A DNA stretch of 6,636 nt from contig DATAPB010000180.1 of the NCBI GenBank assembly GCA_036265435.1, positions 1-6,636 on the forward strand, written 5' to 3'. Source of the DNA: DASUPK01 sp036265435 (GTDB taxonomy: Bacteria > Actinomycetota > Thermoleophilia > Solirubrobacterales > 70-9). Below, piece after piece: positions 5,983-6,636 of this stretch. Every line of letters begins with the position of its first letter. The first letter of the stretch is position 1. The position numbers and the translations under genes were made by a program. The notes beneath the pieces are model-generated. The model was not told where the DNA came from and searched no databases. It worked only from the letters and a program-made list of their open reading frames with translations.

Positions 5983-6533
5983 TCCTGACGCCGGGGATCA
6001 TCGCCAGGCTCGCCGTCCTCGGGGCGCTGGTCGCGATCGCACAGGTCGTCTGCTTCTCGAAGATGGACGTTTTCGGGACCAGTCCCGACATCGCGCTGCT
6101 TGTCGTCTTCTCGGTGGGAATCCTCGGCGGCAGCCTGGCCGGCGCCGTCACCGGTTTCTCGATCGGGCTCCTGCTCGACTGCCTCCTCCTCGAGACGATG
6201 GGGGCGTTCGCACTGACGCTGCTCTCGGTCGGATACGTCGCCGGCCGCTATCGCGAGACGCTCGGCCGTCCCACGCGGGGGGCCGTGGTCCTGCTCGGCG
6301 GCTCGCTCACCCTGCTCGGTGCGGTGGTGATCGCGGCGATCCAGATCGGGACCGGGATCGACGCGAACGTAAGCTTCCTCGTGGTGCGCGATGCGCTGGT
6401 CAAGAGCCTCGTCGGCGCGCTTCTCGCGATTCCCGTCCTCTGGGTCGTCAGACTGGTGGTGCGCTCGGCACTGGTGGATGAGCGCAGAGCGGCCCGCCGC
6501 ACGTCGGCACCGCGACCCGTGGAGAGTGGTTGA
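5979..6533 (+). CDS. mreD: Rod-shape-determining membrane protein MreD
   Basis: 184 aa integral membrane protein with about five hydrophobic segments (roughly 10-26, 36-58, 60-90, 101-125, 143-163). MreD joins MreC and the synthase in the elongasome; its exact biochemical role is unsettled. The family's most recognisable stretch is present: PDIALLVVFSVGILGGSLAGAV followed by TGFSIGLLLDCLLLETMGAFALT (36-80), with the typical Pro-Asp, the Gly-Phe and the GLLLD motif. The start ATG overlaps the mreC stop (ATGA). A strong Shine-Dalgarno, GGAGG (5965-5969), lies 9 nt upstream inside mreC. The C-terminal tail is basic and hydrophilic (about 164-184). A gene with a PBP2-like N-terminus follows after 5 nt. 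Confidence 0.9.
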   Translation: MILTPGIIARLAVLGALVAIAQVVCFSKMDVFGTSPDIALLVVFSVGILGGSLAGAVTGFSIGLLLDCLLLETMGAFALTLLSVGYVAGRYRETLGRPTRGAVVLLGGSLTLLGAVVIAAIQIGTGIDANVSFLVVRDALVKSLVGALLAIPVLWVVRLVVRSALVDERRAARRTSAPRPVESG

Positions 6534-6538
6534 GCTTG

Positions 6539-6636
6539 ATGTACCTGCGTCGAGATGAGGTCGAGCCCGAGAGGCGAACATCGCCGCTCGCCCTCCGGAT
6601 CTCAATCATCACCGGCCTCGCCATAGCGATCTTCTC
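6539..6636 (+). CDS. mrdA: N-terminus of a probable second penicillin-binding protein 2 (truncated by window end)
   Basis: Only 32 codons are visible, open to the window edge. The protein begins MYLRRDEVEPERRTSPLALR and continues into a hydrophobic stretch (ISIITGLAIAIF), the start of a membrane segment. It resembles the first PBP2 of this window in design: the same MYL opening, a charged tip of about 20 residues, then a basic-LRI boundary (LNLRIAILG there, LALRISIIT here). It also lies right after mreD, where mrdA normally sits. GGAGAG (6521-6526) is 12 nt before the ATG and 9 nt before an in-frame TTG (6536) that would add two residues. No catalytic motif is in view, so the assignment rests on resemblance and position. 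Another single-pass membrane protein is possible. Confidence 0.6.
   Translation, partial: MYLRRDEVEPERRTSPLALRISIITGLAIAIF

Overview
The window is a cell-shape and peptidoglycan-elongation locus from a GC-rich bacterium. Nearly every third codon position is G or C, and every gene is on the + strand. Actinobacteria-like traits are the TANNNT-type -10 elements, GTG starts and a probable leaderless start. With an mreBCD/PBP2/RodA cluster next to ndk and maf, a deep-branching rod-forming actinobacterial lineage such as Thermoleophilia is my best guess. That taxonomic call is inference, not something the sequence proves.

Layout, left to right: the last 49 codons of ndk (nucleoside diphosphate kinase, active-site His visible); maf (nucleotide pyrophosphatase), whose GTG start lies exactly where transcription from a TAGCCT -10 box would begin; a 76-nt gap with a plausible promoter; then mreB, a PBP2-type transpeptidase (mrdA) and rodA in one tight run, with a 26-nt mreB-mrdA gap and a 1-nt mrdA-rodA overlap. 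A 160-nt gap follows, the longest non-coding stretch. It holds a tandemly duplicated 32-nt hairpin unit that starts inside the rodA coding end, a terminator-like second hairpin with a T4 run, a weak promoter candidate and a 13-nt direct repeat in the mreC leader. After it come mreC and mreD (ATGA overlap), then 5 nt later the first 32 codons of another protein that looks like a second PBP2 N-terminus. The window ends inside it.

Together the genes encode the elongasome. MreB filaments, MreC and MreD position and activate the RodA glycosyltransferase and its partner PBP2 transpeptidase at the lateral wall. The familiar order is mreB-mreC-mreD-mrdA-rodA. Here an mrdA-rodA pair sits between mreB and mreC, and a second mrdA-like gene occupies the expected place after mreD. 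The main points of interest are this split and apparent duplication, the covarying hairpin duplication at the junction, and the confinement of the tetranucleotide CTAG to gene boundaries. I see no mobile element, CRISPR array, RNA gene or defence system. The coding content is ordinary core machinery in an unusual arrangement.
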